This document shows positions 1-8,691 of a stretch of 64,000 bases of DNA, one piece after another; the first letter of the stretch is position 1; each line of letters starts with the position of its first letter. The translations under genes were made by a program, and so were the position numbers. The stretch comes from an uncultured Flavobacteriaceae bacterium. GTDB lineage: Bacteria; Bacteroidota; Bacteroidia; Flavobacteriales; Flavobacteriaceae. The notes below the pieces were generated by a model. It saw only the letters and a program-made list of their open reading frames with translations, was not told the origin of the DNA and ran no database searches. The stretch spans positions 248,001 to 312,000 of the forward strand of contig CANNAN010000001.1 of the NCBI GenBank assembly GCA_947502635.1. The letters run 5' to 3'.

Positions 1-2
1 GG

Positions 3-134
3 TTTAATGATATTATTTATAAACCATTTGATACGTATGAATTTTATCAAATCATTGAAACCAATATTCAAGCTAGTAAATCATGCAGGTTACCTGATAA
101 TAACAATCCTATAAAATCTCTCTTAGCGGTTTAA
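3..134 (+). CDS. C-terminal end of a response-regulator receiver domain (partial)
   Basis: Only the last 43 codons are inside the window; the frame is open from the left edge to TAA at 132-134. The peptide begins FNDIIYKPFDTYEFYQII. This matches the end of a receiver (REC) domain, where a conserved Lys-Pro-Phe follows beta-5, and it resembles the GFTDIIPKPF stretch of the hybrid kinase encoded at 16244-18481. About 20 residues follow the domain, so the protein probably ends in this receiver, as hybrid histidine kinases often do. Whether it is a hybrid kinase or a stand-alone regulator cannot be told from this fragment. Confidence 0.6.
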   Translation, partial: FNDIIYKPFDTYEFYQIIETNIQASKSCRLPDNNNPIKSLLAV

Positions 135-147
135 GATGGATATTATT

Positions 148-789
148 TCAAACCTTTCTACTAATAGTCAATCCATCCCTAATAGGTAAGACAACAGTTT
201 CTACCCGGTCATCATCTTTTAAAAGTATATTGTATTCTAATAGTGCTTTTGTAGCCATATCATCAGGTTTTAAGGCTTCAAGTATTTTGCCACTCCAAAG
301 TACGTTGTCAGACAAGATAATACCTCCAGGATTTAATTTATCAATAACACTATTAAAATAGTTGGGGTAGTTTTCTTTATCGGCATCAATAAAAATTAAA
401 TCGAAAGTTGTATCCAGATTTGGAATAATTTCTAAGGCGTTACCTACATGCTGAAAAATTTGATTGCCATAATCTGATTTATTAAAATACTTTCGTTGAA
501 AGTTTGCTAATTCTTCATTTATATCAATAGTGTGTAAGGCTCCAGTAGCTTGCATGCCTTCAGCTAAGCATAATGCAGAATAGCCTGTATACGTGCCTAT
601 CTCTAAGATGTTTTTGGGATTTGCTAATTTAGAGATCATGCTTAAAACGCGCCCTTGATAGTGTCCGCTAAGCATACGAGGTTGTAATATTTTTTGATAG
701 GTTTCTCGACCAAGCTGTTGTAATAATTCTGGTTCATTTTCAGAATGGTTTACAACATAATCATCTAATTCTTCGGGTATAAAATGCAT
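148..789 (-). CDS. O-methyltransferase, SAM-dependent (methyltransferase family 3)
   Basis: 213 residues, the usual length for small cation-dependent O-methyltransferases of the COMT/YrrM type. SAM-binding motif I is seen as ILEIGTYTGYSALCLA at about residues 61-76, and the acidic metal/SAM region as FIDADKENY near residue 133. It would move a methyl group from SAM to a hydroxyl of a small, probably catechol-like, substrate. It is the last gene of the kynurenine run, 92 nt after the ACMS decarboxylase gene and on the same strand. 3-hydroxykynurenine or 3-hydroxyanthranilate are possible substrates, but this is inference from position only. It could also be an unrelated housekeeping gene. Confidence 0.85.
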   Translation of the reverse strand: MHFIPEELDDYVVNHSENEPELLQQLGRETYQKILQPRMLSGHYQGRVLSMISKLANPKNILEIGTYTGYSALCLAEGMQATGALHTIDINEELANFQRKYFNKSDYGNQIFQHVGNALEIIPNLDTTFDLIFIDADKENYPNYFNSVIDKLNPGGIILSDNVLWSGKILEALKPDDMATKALLEYNILLKDDDRVETVVLPIRDGLTISRKV

Positions 790-881
790 GAATACTTATT
801 AATGAAACACCAGAATAGTTTATTTAAATAACTAGTGAAATTTGTATTGCAAATATACCAACAATAGCTGTTTGACGTATT

Positions 882-1967
882 TTAATTTACTAAAATTCTA
901 TCTATCAATTTTTGTTTTGCAATAGTATCATTACCAAAAAGCCAACGTAATATATTGTCCTCCCAAATATCTTCGTATTGTTTCTTATTGATTATATTTT
1001 TTTCAATGGCTAGGTCTAATAACTTTCCAGGGTAAGAAGATTGTGCATCACTTTCCATTTCCCCTAAAGGATAAGGGTCGTCTAGCCCCATGATAACTTG
1101 ATTGCTGCCTTGACGATCTATCATGAGTTTTAATGAGTCGGTATCATGTACCAAGGTGTCAAAATATATATTTGGATGTCCGACAGCTTTTCTTGGATGG
1201 TGTTTTCCTTCAAATAAATCTGGTCTACCATCAAATCCTTGAATACGTCTTCCTAAATTCATTTGTGCTAGTTGTCCGCCATGCGCAAAACAAGTTCTTA
1301 TATTAGGAAAGCGTTCTTGCATTCCATTTAATGTATAAAAATGATAGGCATCTCCACACTGTGCAAGCATCCATATTAAATGAAATCGCCATGATGAATT
1401 TTCTAGATTTATCATTTTATCCCCATCGTAAGGATGTATTTCAATAGCTAATTTGTATTTATTGGCTAATTCAAAGATGGCATCATTTTCTTGATCAAAA
1501 ACAGATCGCCACTGGCCAATAGAATCCATAAAGTGTGTTGGTAAACACAGTACTTTCATGTCTAATTGCTCAACACAACGCTCAATTTCATATAAAGCAC
1601 CATGAATAAACCCAGGGTGCACTACAAAACCGCAAGTGAATTTTTGAGGATGGTCATGCTGTATTCTTGCATTAAAATCATTTTGAAAACGGAGTGCCTT
1701 TTTCATTTCTTCTAAGCGTAGACCATTACCATAAAGCTGTGATAAGTTTAAAACAACGGCATGATCTAATTTGTTGCGTTCCATCCATTCCAGCTTTTCA
1801 TGTAAGAAGAAACTAGAATGTGTTACTGGTCTGCTCCAGCCTTTTTGAAGCATGTACTTACGTTCGTCATCCACCCAAAAAATTTCTTTTTCTTTCATGA
1901 ATTGGGGGATTTCCTCAGGGTAAGGAAGTAAATGCGAATGCCCATTAATGCGGAGTTTGCGTGCCAT
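882..1967 (-). CDS. nbaD: 2-amino-3-carboxymuconate-6-semialdehyde decarboxylase (amidohydrolase superfamily)
   Basis: 361 residues. It decarboxylates 2-amino-3-carboxymuconate semialdehyde to 2-aminomuconate semialdehyde, diverting the kynurenine pathway from quinolinate and NAD synthesis into catabolism. The amidohydrolase HxH metal motif is at residues 10-12 (GHSHLLP). Further metal-ligand regions are visible as EIHPYDGD, CFAHGGQ and the late aspartate in MGLDDPYPLGE, and the stretch around GFDGRPDLF is typical of ACMSD proteins. The gene lies 9 nt after the 3-hydroxyanthranilate dioxygenase gene, whose product is its substrate. Motifs and context agree, so a different amidohydrolase role is unlikely. 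Confidence 0.88.
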   Translation of the reverse strand: MARKLRINGHSHLLPYPEEIPQFMKEKEIFWVDDERKYMLQKGWSRPVTHSSFFLHEKLEWMERNKLDHAVVLNLSQLYGNGLRLEEMKKALRFQNDFNARIQHDHPQKFTCGFVVHPGFIHGALYEIERCVEQLDMKVLCLPTHFMDSIGQWRSVFDQENDAIFELANKYKLAIEIHPYDGDKMINLENSSWRFHLIWMLAQCGDAYHFYTLNGMQERFPNIRTCFAHGGQLAQMNLGRRIQGFDGRPDLFEGKHHPRKAVGHPNIYFDTLVHDTDSLKLMIDRQGSNQVIMGLDDPYPLGEMESDAQSSYPGKLLDLAIEKNIINKKQYEDIWEDNILRWLFGNDTIAKQKLIDRILVN

Positions 1968-1976
1968 ATTTTTTAT

Positions 1977-2501
1977 TTAAACTTTTTTAGGAGCTTTCAT
2001 TTTTGTACCACATTTATTGCAAGTACATTTTTTTTCACTAGAATAGTATTTGTCAAAAATCTTGGGCATATCGGTTTCTATATTATCAAGTTCGAATTCC
2101 TTTCTATACAATAAATTATTGCAATTTTCACAATACCACTCCAAGGCATCTTTCATTTTTTTAGAACGTGGATACTCAATAACTAAACCAACAGTATTAG
2201 CCCCACGTTGCGGTGAATGTGGTACTTTTGGCGGTAATAAATAAATATCACCTTCCTTAATATGTACATCTTTCGGTGTATCGCCGTCTATGATTTTCAA
2301 AACGATATCACCTTCAACCTGATAGAAAAATTCTGGAGTTTCGTTATAATGATAATCTTTTCTATTATTAGGGCCTCCTACAACCATCACAATAAAATCG
2401 CCATCTTTCCAAACACATTTATTACCAACAGGTGGTTTTAAAAGATGTCTGTTTTCTTCAATCCAAGCTTTAAAATTTAGGGGAGAAACTAATTTACTCA
2501 T
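1977..2501 (-). CDS. nbaC: 3-hydroxyanthranilate 3,4-dioxygenase
   Basis: 174 residues, matching the bacterial enzyme length. It opens the 3-hydroxyanthranilate ring with O2 to give 2-amino-3-carboxymuconate semialdehyde. The cupin metal ligands H51, E57 and H95 and the substrate arginines R47 and R99 fall in the spacing known for the Cupriavidus enzyme, followed by E109. The C-terminal rubredoxin-like iron site is present as C124-x2-C127 and C161-x2-C164, with an extra C159. This second metal site is typical of bacterial rather than animal enzymes. The gene sits directly before the ACMSD gene and 54 nt after the SDR gene. Confidence 0.93.
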   Translation of the reverse strand: MSKLVSPLNFKAWIEENRHLLKPPVGNKCVWKDGDFIVMVVGGPNNRKDYHYNETPEFFYQVEGDIVLKIIDGDTPKDVHIKEGDIYLLPPKVPHSPQRGANTVGLVIEYPRSKKMKDALEWYCENCNNLLYRKEFELDNIETDMPKIFDKYYSSEKKCTCNKCGTKMKAPKKV

Positions 2502-2555
2502 GTTTTTATATTTTGGATGGACCCTACGTAGAGTCGTTTTTTATGCTTTATAAAG

Positions 2556-3338
2556 TTACAAACTTTTTGTTCTTCCGCCATCAACAGGTATGTTAATTCC
2601 ATTGACGTAACTTGCAGCTTCGCTAGCTAAAAAAGTAACCACATTAGCAGTTTCTTCTGGCTTAGCAAAACGTTTTGCTGGGGTATGGTTTTTCATGATT
2701 TTGGTCATTTCCTCAACAGAAATACCAGTATTTTTAGCTTTAATGGTGATAATTTCTGTTAAACGTTCAGTATCAGTGAATCCTGGTAATACATTGTTTA
2801 CGGTAATGCCAAAATTGGCCACTTCATTTGCTAACGTTTTACTCCAATTACCAACAGCACCTCGAATTGTATTACTAACACCAAGACCAGGAATAGGCTC
2901 TTTAACCGATGTAGAAATAATATTTATAATTCTTCCAAACCCTTCATCTTTCATAAACGGGATAGTTGCTTGCGCTAATACATGATTACATTTAATATGT
3001 TGTATAAAAGCATTTTCAAACTCTTCTAAACTAGCCGTTAAAATGTTACCACTTTTTGGACCACCAGTATTATTAACCAGGATGTGAAAACCATGGTTAC
3101 TATCTATAAACTTAATGACTTTCTCTTGTAAATCTCTAGGGTCCGAAAAATCTGCTACAATAATACTATGATTTCTATGTTCGGGTAATTCATTTAAAAC
3201 AGCCTTAAGTTTTTCTCTATTTCTGGCTACTAAAGTGACATTGACACCTTCTTCGGCTAATGCTATGGCTGTAGCTTTTCCAATACCTTGCGTGCTTCCG
3301 CAGACCAAAGCATTTTTGTTATTTAAATTTAAATTCAT
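2556..3338 (-). CDS. SDR-family oxidoreductase with atypical catalytic residues
   Basis: 260 residues with a clear Rossmann fold: GSTQGIGK at about 14-21, the NNTGG stretch near 90, and the C-terminal VNGINIPVDGGR typical of FabG-like SDRs. The active site is unusual. Where classical SDRs have YxxxK, this protein has SNTIR (Ser for Tyr, Arg for Lys), although the preceding catalytic serine region (IISTS) is kept. A known SDR subgroup near the beta-ketoacyl reductases lacks the perfect tetrad in this way. The gene lies inside the kynurenine operon, 1 nt after the GNAT gene and before nbaC, so a role in processing aminomuconate or a semialdehyde is plausible but unproven. Confidence 0.85.
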   Translation of the reverse strand: MNLNLNNKNALVCGSTQGIGKATAIALAEEGVNVTLVARNREKLKAVLNELPEHRNHSIIVADFSDPRDLQEKVIKFIDSNHGFHILVNNTGGPKSGNILTASLEEFENAFIQHIKCNHVLAQATIPFMKDEGFGRIINIISTSVKEPIPGLGVSNTIRGAVGNWSKTLANEVANFGITVNNVLPGFTDTERLTEIITIKAKNTGISVEEMTKIMKNHTPAKRFAKPEETANVVTFLASEAASYVNGINIPVDGGRTKSL

Positions 3339-3339
3339 A

Positions 3340-3780
3340 TTATTCGTATATTATTTTAGCACGTTGGCTTAATTTTTCCATTAATTTTTCAGGACTTTTG
3401 ACAATATTAAATCCAAATTTCTCATAAAGCTTATGGGCATCTTTTGTTGCTAGCATCCATTTGTCTATGTTTTTCAGCTCAGGAAAGTTTAAGATCTTAT
3501 TTATTAATAATTTTGAATATCCTTGGCCTTGATATGCTTCAGTAACAAAAACATCCAATAGATATGCAAAAAAGACTTTATCGGTCATAACTCTGGCATA
3601 AGCAATTTGATTTTCATTATGAAAAAGGCCAAAATTAATGGTGTTTTCTAAAGCTATTTTCTGTTCCTCTAAGGTTCTTGATTTTCCCCAATAAGAATTT
3701 TTAACAAATGAATAGATAACATCTAAATCCATATCATTAGCTTCAGACGAAAAATAAATATTGTTTTCTAAAGCGATCAT
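3340..3780 (-). CDS. GNAT-family N-acetyltransferase
   Basis: 146 residues, the size of a single GNAT fold. Motif A, which binds the acetyl-CoA pyrophosphate, is VTEAYQGQGYSKLLINKIL (Q/RxxGxG/A type), and the C-terminal KLYEKFGF is the usual motif B ending. The substrate cannot be read from sequence. It is translationally packed between the aldehyde dehydrogenase (4 nt upstream) and the SDR (1 nt downstream), so it belongs to the kynurenine transcript. An amine such as kynurenine, 3-hydroxykynurenine or anthranilate is a possible acceptor, by inference only. Confidence 0.82.
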   Translation of the reverse strand: MIALENNIYFSSEANDMDLDVIYSFVKNSYWGKSRTLEEQKIALENTINFGLFHNENQIAYARVMTDKVFFAYLLDVFVTEAYQGQGYSKLLINKILNFPELKNIDKWMLATKDAHKLYEKFGFNIVKSPEKLMEKLSQRAKIIYE

Positions 3781-3784
3781 AAGG

Positions 3785-5224
3785 CTAATATTTTATACAT
3801 ACATTTTTAGCTTCAGTAAAAAAACGTAACGCTTCAAATCCACCTTCCCTGCCTATACCCGATGCTTTAATACCTCCAAAAGGGGTTCTTAAATCACGCA
3901 GCATCCATGTGTTTACCCAAACAATACCAGATTGTAATTGGTTGCTCATTCTCATAGTCCGTTTTAAATCATTTGTCCAAAGTGTTGCCGATAGACCGTA
4001 TTTAACTTTGTTAGCCATTTGTAAAACATCATCTTCGGTATTAAAAGGCATAATAGTTACAATGGGACCAAAAATTTCTTCTTGATTGATTCTGCATGCG
4101 TCTGTTGTTACTTCAATAACAGTAGGTTTTAAATAGTACCCATTTTCATAACCAGCAACAGTAACTTTATTTCCTCCGCAAAGAACCTTTCCGTTTTCTT
4201 CTTTTGCGATATCAATATATTGCATAATTTTTTCCAGATGAGGTTTGGAAACCAGAGCGCCTATTTTTGTGTCTTCTTTTGAAGGATGCCCCACTTTAAG
4301 CTGTTTTACTTTTTCAACAAAATCAGCTTTAAACTTTTCATAAATGCTTGCTTCTATAAAAATACGACTACCACATAAACAAATTTGACCTTGATTAGCA
4401 AAAGACGAACGTATTGTTGTTTCTAGCATATCATCATAATGGGAGTCTGCAAAAATGATATTGGGGTTTTTGCCACCAAGTTCTAAGGATAATTTTTTAA
4501 ACATGGGAGCTGCTACTTTAGCAATATGAGCACCTGTTGTAGTTCCTCCTGTGAACGAAATAGCTTTAATATCTGGATGTTCTACAATGGCTTGACCTGT
4601 TGTGGTACCTAAACCCTGAACAATGTTTAAAACGCCTTTTGGTAAACCTGCTTCTGTGCAAATTTCTCCTAATAAATAAGCGGTCATGGGAGTCACTTCA
4701 CTTGGTTTGGCAACAACACAATTTCCTGCAGCAATGGCTGGGGCAATTTTCCAGGTAAAGAGATAGAGTGGGAGGTTCCAGGGTGAAATACAGCCTACTA
4801 CACCAATGGGCTGACGCAGTGTATAATTTATAGCATCATGACCAACACTTTCGTGACTTTCACTTGCAAATTGGGTAATGGCATTTCCGAAAAAACGAAA
4901 ATTACTTGCTGCTCTGGGAATATCGATAGTTTTTGCTAAACTAATAGGTTTCCCGTTGTCTGTACTTTCTGCTTCTGCGAAACGTTGTAAATTGGCTTCT
5001 AGTAATTCTGAAATTCTGATTAAAATTCTGCTTCGCTCTTCTAGAGTGGTTTGTGACCAAACAGGAAAAGCTGATTTTGCAGCAATATATGCGTTTTCTA
5101 CATCGGCTCTTGAAGAGTTTGGTGTTTGTCCATAGACTTTACCATTAGCTGGGCAATAGTTGTCTATCCAATCGTTTGAGATTGGATTAAGAAACTGACC
5201 GTCGATGTAGTTTTTAATTTTCAT
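3785..5224 (-). CDS. nbaE: 2-aminomuconate-6-semialdehyde dehydrogenase (aldehyde dehydrogenase family)
   Basis: 479 residues, a full-length NAD(P)-dependent aldehyde dehydrogenase. The catalytic glutamate is in LELGGKNPN and the nucleophile is C282 in NQGQICLCGSR. The conserved Asn region SPWNLPLYLFTWK and the C-terminal FGGIKASGIGREGG are also present. In this operon it would oxidise 2-aminomuconate semialdehyde, the product of ACMSD, to 2-aminomuconate. The family assignment is certain; the substrate rests on gene context and on resemblance to AMSDH/HMSDH-type enzymes. It follows the RidA-like gene after 149 nt and is tightly followed by the GNAT gene. Confidence 0.88.
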   Translation of the reverse strand: MKIKNYIDGQFLNPISNDWIDNYCPANGKVYGQTPNSSRADVENAYIAAKSAFPVWSQTTLEERSRILIRISELLEANLQRFAEAESTDNGKPISLAKTIDIPRAASNFRFFGNAITQFASESHESVGHDAINYTLRQPIGVVGCISPWNLPLYLFTWKIAPAIAAGNCVVAKPSEVTPMTAYLLGEICTEAGLPKGVLNIVQGLGTTTGQAIVEHPDIKAISFTGGTTTGAHIAKVAAPMFKKLSLELGGKNPNIIFADSHYDDMLETTIRSSFANQGQICLCGSRIFIEASIYEKFKADFVEKVKQLKVGHPSKEDTKIGALVSKPHLEKIMQYIDIAKEENGKVLCGGNKVTVAGYENGYYLKPTVIEVTTDACRINQEEIFGPIVTIMPFNTEDDVLQMANKVKYGLSATLWTNDLKRTMRMSNQLQSGIVWVNTWMLRDLRTPFGGIKASGIGREGGFEALRFFTEAKNVCIKY

Positions 5225-5373
5225 TGGCTTGTCTTGTCAATCGTAGTTGAGACCTGTTTCGTTTTTGAGTTATATTTTGAATGAGATACGTTTCTGCATT
5301 CAGCTAAATTTGTAGCATATTAAAGTTTTCATTAGTTAAAGCTAATCTTTTCTTAGGACTCCAATGAGTTACT

Positions 5374-5781
5374 TTATATCTTTTTATAAGCCATCACCTT
5401 AATCTCCACCACCAAATCTGGATGTGGTAATTGATGTACGGCAACAGTTGTACGCGTTGGCCCAGTTTCTACATCAAAGAATTCTGCATATGCTTTGTTA
5501 TAACCAGCAAAATCATTCATGTTTACTAAAAATGATGTAACATCAACCACATCTTTTAAAGTCGCATCTTCTTTAGCTAAGTTTTTTTCTATGTTCTGTA
5601 AAACCTCGCGAGTTTGTACTTCAATGTTTAAATGTTTAGTGCCCATTTCGTCAATAATATCAACACCTGCTATTGTGTTATCTGCTCTACGAGAACTGGT
5701 TCCCGATACAAATATAAAATCACCAACACGTTTGGTGTGTGGGTAAGCGCCTCGGGGTGTTACATTTTTGTTTTCACTCAT
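5374..5781 (-). CDS. RidA/YjgF family protein, probable 2-aminomuconate deaminase
   Basis: 135 residues, typical of the trimeric RidA (YjgF/YER057c/UK114) fold. Recognisable features are [13 protein letters not shown] near residue 20, the [14 protein letters not shown] helix, and the C-terminal [13 protein letters not shown]. Classic RidA proteins hydrolyse reactive enamines; close relatives encoded beside AMSDH genes are 2-aminomuconate deaminases, which give 4-oxalocrotonate and ammonia. Its place between kmo and the dehydrogenase favours the deaminase role. It lies 5 nt after kmo. A general imine-detoxifying function is the alternative. Confidence 0.8.
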   Translation of the reverse strand: MSENKNVTPRGAYPHTKRVGDFIFVSGTSSRRADNTIAGVDIIDEMGTKHLNIEVQTREVLQNIEKNLAKEDATLKDVVDVTSFLVNMNDFAGYNKAYAEFFDVETGPTRTTVAVHQLPHPDLVVEIKVMAYKKI

Positions 5782-5786
5782 AGTTA

Positions 5787-7199
5787 TTATTTTAATCCTG
5801 CAATTCTATCATCTTCAAGAATATTATTGGTTTCTTGTTGAACTCTTTTTAAGATATCCTTTAATGCCTCTTTTGTTATATTAGGCTCGATTGAAATACG
5901 TTTATCTGCTATCATATTTATGATAGCTTTATCTTGTGCTCGTCCTTTTTTCATAGCTTCATAGTAGCCAATGTCTTCATTAAAAGTGACTAAAGAATAT
6001 TTTGATGCATACTCATTGGGGAAATTTTGCTCTAAAACCATTTCTAATTTACGTTTTTCTTGAAACATAGGGTTCGCAACATGATTTTTCATTTCATGAA
6101 AGTTGTCTATGGCTAAATCTGCAATAGCATCGGTGTCTTTTTTACGAGTCGCTTCATAGGCCTTAAATATGGCTTCCCAGTTTCCTAAATCCTGATCTAA
6201 AACAGCATCGAACTCAACAACATCCTCAAAAGAGGCATTCATGCCCTGTCCATAAAATGGAACAATAGCGTGTGCCGAATCTCCCATTAACAGAGTATTG
6301 CCTTTATAATGCCAAGGCGAACATTTTACAGTGCCTAATGGAGCTGTTGGGTTGTTAAAGAAATCTTCAATGAGGTTTGGCATGAGCTCTAGAGCGTCAG
6401 GAAATTCTTTTTGAAAAAATTCTGAAACAATTTCTGGGGTTGTTAAATTATTAAAATGATATTCACCTTCATCATAACTCAAGAATAATGTGACAGTAAA
6501 ACTACCATCTAAGTTTGGAAGGGCAATAAGCATAAAAGAACCGCGCGGCCATATATGCAATGCGTTTTTATAAGTTTTATAATCACCAGTTTTAGTTGGT
6601 AGAATACTTAATTCTTTATAACCATGTGTTAAATAATCTTGTGAAAAACTGAATAAGAATTTTTTTGCTAGATAATAGCTCTTACGCATGGCAGAACCAG
6701 CACCATCTGTAGCGATAATAACATCAGCATCTTCGATAAACTCCGATTTTGTTTCGTAATCTTTAAATAATGCAGTTGTTTTTTTAAAATCGACCGATTT
6801 ACATTTTTTGTTGAAATAAATAGAAACATTTTCATGCTTTTCGGCTTCATTTAAAAGTAATGCATTAAGATCGCCTCGTGATACAGAGTTGATGTATTCA
6901 TAGTCGCGTCCGCTATAATTTGATAAAAAAGTATGGCCTTTTTTATCATGAATCATACGGCCGTTCATAGGAATGCAAAGTGCTTTTACTTTATCTTCAA
7001 TACCAACCAGTTTCATGGCTTTGTTACCACGATTTGAAAATGCTAAATTTATAGAACGCCCAGCACTAATAGCTACTTTACGCAAGTCTGGACGCATTTC
7101 GTAAACCGAAACATTATAGCCTCTTTGCCCTAAGCGTAATGCTAAGAGTGCGCCACAAAGCCCAGCACCTATAATGAGTATGTTTTGTTGTTTTTTCAT
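5787..7199 (-). CDS. kmo: Kynurenine 3-monooxygenase (FAD-dependent)
   Basis: 470 residues. It hydroxylates L-kynurenine to 3-hydroxykynurenine using NADPH and O2. The N-terminal FAD-binding GxGxxG motif is G11-A-G13-L-C-G16 ([16 protein letters not shown]). The second FAD motif is [17 protein letters not shown] at about residues 303-320, a signature of KMO among flavin hydroxylases. The C-terminal region has no evident membrane anchor, unlike the eukaryotic enzyme. The start lies 29 nt after the kynU stop. Its presence shows that the operon uses the 3-hydroxyanthranilate branch rather than the anthranilate branch. Confidence 0.92.
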   Translation of the reverse strand: MKKQQNILIIGAGLCGALLALRLGQRGYNVSVYEMRPDLRKVAISAGRSINLAFSNRGNKAMKLVGIEDKVKALCIPMNGRMIHDKKGHTFLSNYSGRDYEYINSVSRGDLNALLLNEAEKHENVSIYFNKKCKSVDFKKTTALFKDYETKSEFIEDADVIIATDGAGSAMRKSYYLAKKFLFSFSQDYLTHGYKELSILPTKTGDYKTYKNALHIWPRGSFMLIALPNLDGSFTVTLFLSYDEGEYHFNNLTTPEIVSEFFQKEFPDALELMPNLIEDFFNNPTAPLGTVKCSPWHYKGNTLLMGDSAHAIVPFYGQGMNASFEDVVEFDAVLDQDLGNWEAIFKAYEATRKKDTDAIADLAIDNFHEMKNHVANPMFQEKRKLEMVLEQNFPNEYASKYSLVTFNEDIGYYEAMKKGRAQDKAIINMIADKRISIEPNITKEALKDILKRVQQETNNILEDDRIAGLK

Positions 7200-7228
7200 A
7201 GTTATTACCCTGAACTTGTTTTAAAATC

Positions 7229-8509
7229 TCAATCAATATATGTTTTTTCTCTAATAATTTTCTTCAATTTATCAACCATATGATAAACATCTTGAAATGA
7301 ATTATAAAGCGGTGTGGGGGCACAACGAATAACATCGGGTTCTCTCCAATCACTAATCACTCCCGCTTCTGTTAGTTTATTATGTAATGATTTGTTTGCA
7401 TTTAAAACCTGAATGGATAGCTGGCAACCACGTGCTTCTGGATTTGTAGGGGTTATTATTTTAATGGTATCTTCTCCTAATTGCTTAAGTAAAAATTCAA
7501 AGTAGCCCGTTAGTTTTTTAGATTTATCAGTCAATTTTTTCATTCCCAATTCATTAAAAATGTCTAAAGAAGCTTTAATAGCTGCCATTGATAATATTGG
7601 AGGATTACTAAGTTGCCATCCTTCGGCACCAGGAAGTACATCGAATTCCTGACGCATATTAAAACGTGTTTGTTTATTATGGCTCCACCAGCCTGTAAAA
7701 CGATTTAAACCTTTGTTATACGCATGTTTTTCATGTACAAAACAACCTGCGAGACTACCAGGTCCAGAATTTAAATATTTATAAGTACACCAAACGGCAA
7801 AGTCTGCTCCAGAATCATGTAAATTAAGTGCTACGTTACCAGCACCATGCGCACAATCAAACCCAACCATACATTGGTGTTTATGTCCAAGTTTTGCAAT
7901 ACGTTTTAAATCGAAATATTGTCCTGTGTAATAGTTTACACCACCAATCATTACCAAAGCGACTTCGTTACCATGCTTTTCGAGAATGGCTTCTAAATCT
8001 TCATAACGTAATAGTTCTTCATTTTTTCTGGGTTTCCAAAGTATAAGGCCTTCTTTATCATCAAAACCATGATGCCGCAGTTGAGATTCAACAGCATATT
8101 TGTCTGATGGAAAGGCATCACTTTCAATGATTATTTTATAACGTGTTTTTGTGGGTTTATAAAACGATACCATCATCAAATGCAGATTAGCAGTTAATGT
8201 ATTCATGGTAACGACTTCAATAGGTTTTGCACCAACAACGTTTGCCATGCTTTCTGCTAAAAACTCATGATAAGGCAACCATGGATTTTTAGCTTCGGTA
8301 TGTCCTTCTACACCCAAATTAGCCCAATCTTCAAGTTCTTGATCGATATATGCTTTTGTTTGTTTTGGTTGAAGACCAAGAGAATTTCCTGTCATATAAA
8401 TCAGTTCATTCCCATGTTTGTCTTTAGGTATATGAAATTGATTGCGGTAATTAGAAAGTTCATCTAATATATCTTGTTGCTTTGCGTAATCTAAGGTTGC
8501 TTTATGCAT
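7229..8509 (-). CDS. kynU: Kynureninase (PLP-dependent)
   Basis: 426 residues, the expected size. It cleaves kynurenine or 3-hydroxykynurenine to (3-hydroxy)anthranilate and alanine. The PLP lysine is K244 in WCTYKYLNSGPG, the family signature, preceded by the PLP-contacting aspartate in GFDCAHGAG. The conserved GMWWSHN-like loop is seen as GWWSHN, and MTGNSLGLQP lies near the N-terminus. It is the first gene of the minus-strand operon, with a promoter and palindromic operator in the spacer that it shares with the IclR-type regulator. Confidence 0.94.
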   Translation of the reverse strand: MHKATLDYAKQQDILDELSNYRNQFHIPKDKHGNELIYMTGNSLGLQPKQTKAYIDQELEDWANLGVEGHTEAKNPWLPYHEFLAESMANVVGAKPIEVVTMNTLTANLHLMMVSFYKPTKTRYKIIIESDAFPSDKYAVESQLRHHGFDDKEGLILWKPRKNEELLRYEDLEAILEKHGNEVALVMIGGVNYYTGQYFDLKRIAKLGHKHQCMVGFDCAHGAGNVALNLHDSGADFAVWCTYKYLNSGPGSLAGCFVHEKHAYNKGLNRFTGWWSHNKQTRFNMRQEFDVLPGAEGWQLSNPPILSMAAIKASLDIFNELGMKKLTDKSKKLTGYFEFLLKQLGEDTIKIITPTNPEARGCQLSIQVLNANKSLHNKLTEAGVISDWREPDVIRCAPTPLYNSFQDVYHMVDKLKKIIREKTYID

Positions 8510-8589
8510 TTAAAAGCCAATAGTTTAATGTTGAAATTTATAATTATACGGATGAAAAAGATTGTTTTTTATAAAAAATCTAAAAAAAC

Positions 8590-8614
8590 GTTTCATAATA
8601 CGAAACACTGTTTC
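8590..8614. promoter_or_regulatory. Overlapping palindromes, probable IclR-type operator of the kynurenine operon
   Basis: Three alternating half-sites occur in 25 nt: GTTTC (8590-8594), GAAAC (8602-8606) and GTTTC (8610-8614). They form two palindromes, GTTTC-N7-GAAAC and GAAAC-ACT-GTTTC, sharing the middle arm. The second resembles operators of IclR-family regulators such as KdgR (TGAAAC/GTTTCA arms). The element lies between kynU and the IclR gene and covers the expected transcription start and the edge of the -7 box of the kyn promoter. Binding by the adjacent IclR protein is inferred. Confidence 0.6.
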
Positions 8615-8642
8615 AAAATTAATACTTATTTTTGAATAACAA
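8614..8642 (-). promoter_or_regulatory. Promoter of the kynurenine operon
   Basis: On the minus strand, TTG (8642-8640) is followed after 18 nt by TAATTTTG (8621-8614), a full match to the Bacteroidota TAnnTTTG -7 box with a -33 TTG. The predicted start near 8607 falls inside the GAAACACTGTTTC palindrome. The kynU ATG is about 100 nt downstream. Confidence 0.6.
8627..8634 (+). promoter_or_regulatory. -7 box of the IclR regulator gene
   Basis: TATTTTTG on the plus strand matches TAnnTTTG and lies 58 nt before the regulator's ATG. No clear -33 TTG is seen. It overlaps the spacer of the divergent kyn promoter, so binding at the palindromes could affect both genes. Confidence 0.4.
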
Positions 8643-8691
8643 AAATTATTTCACCTCTCTAAATAAAAGAAAATTTAATTAATAGGCTTAT

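Noticed and set aside
4878-5135. Plus-strand open frame inside the aldehyde dehydrogenase gene
   Set aside because: The minus-strand gene has full catalytic motifs across this stretch; the plus-strand reading has no family resemblance or start signal.
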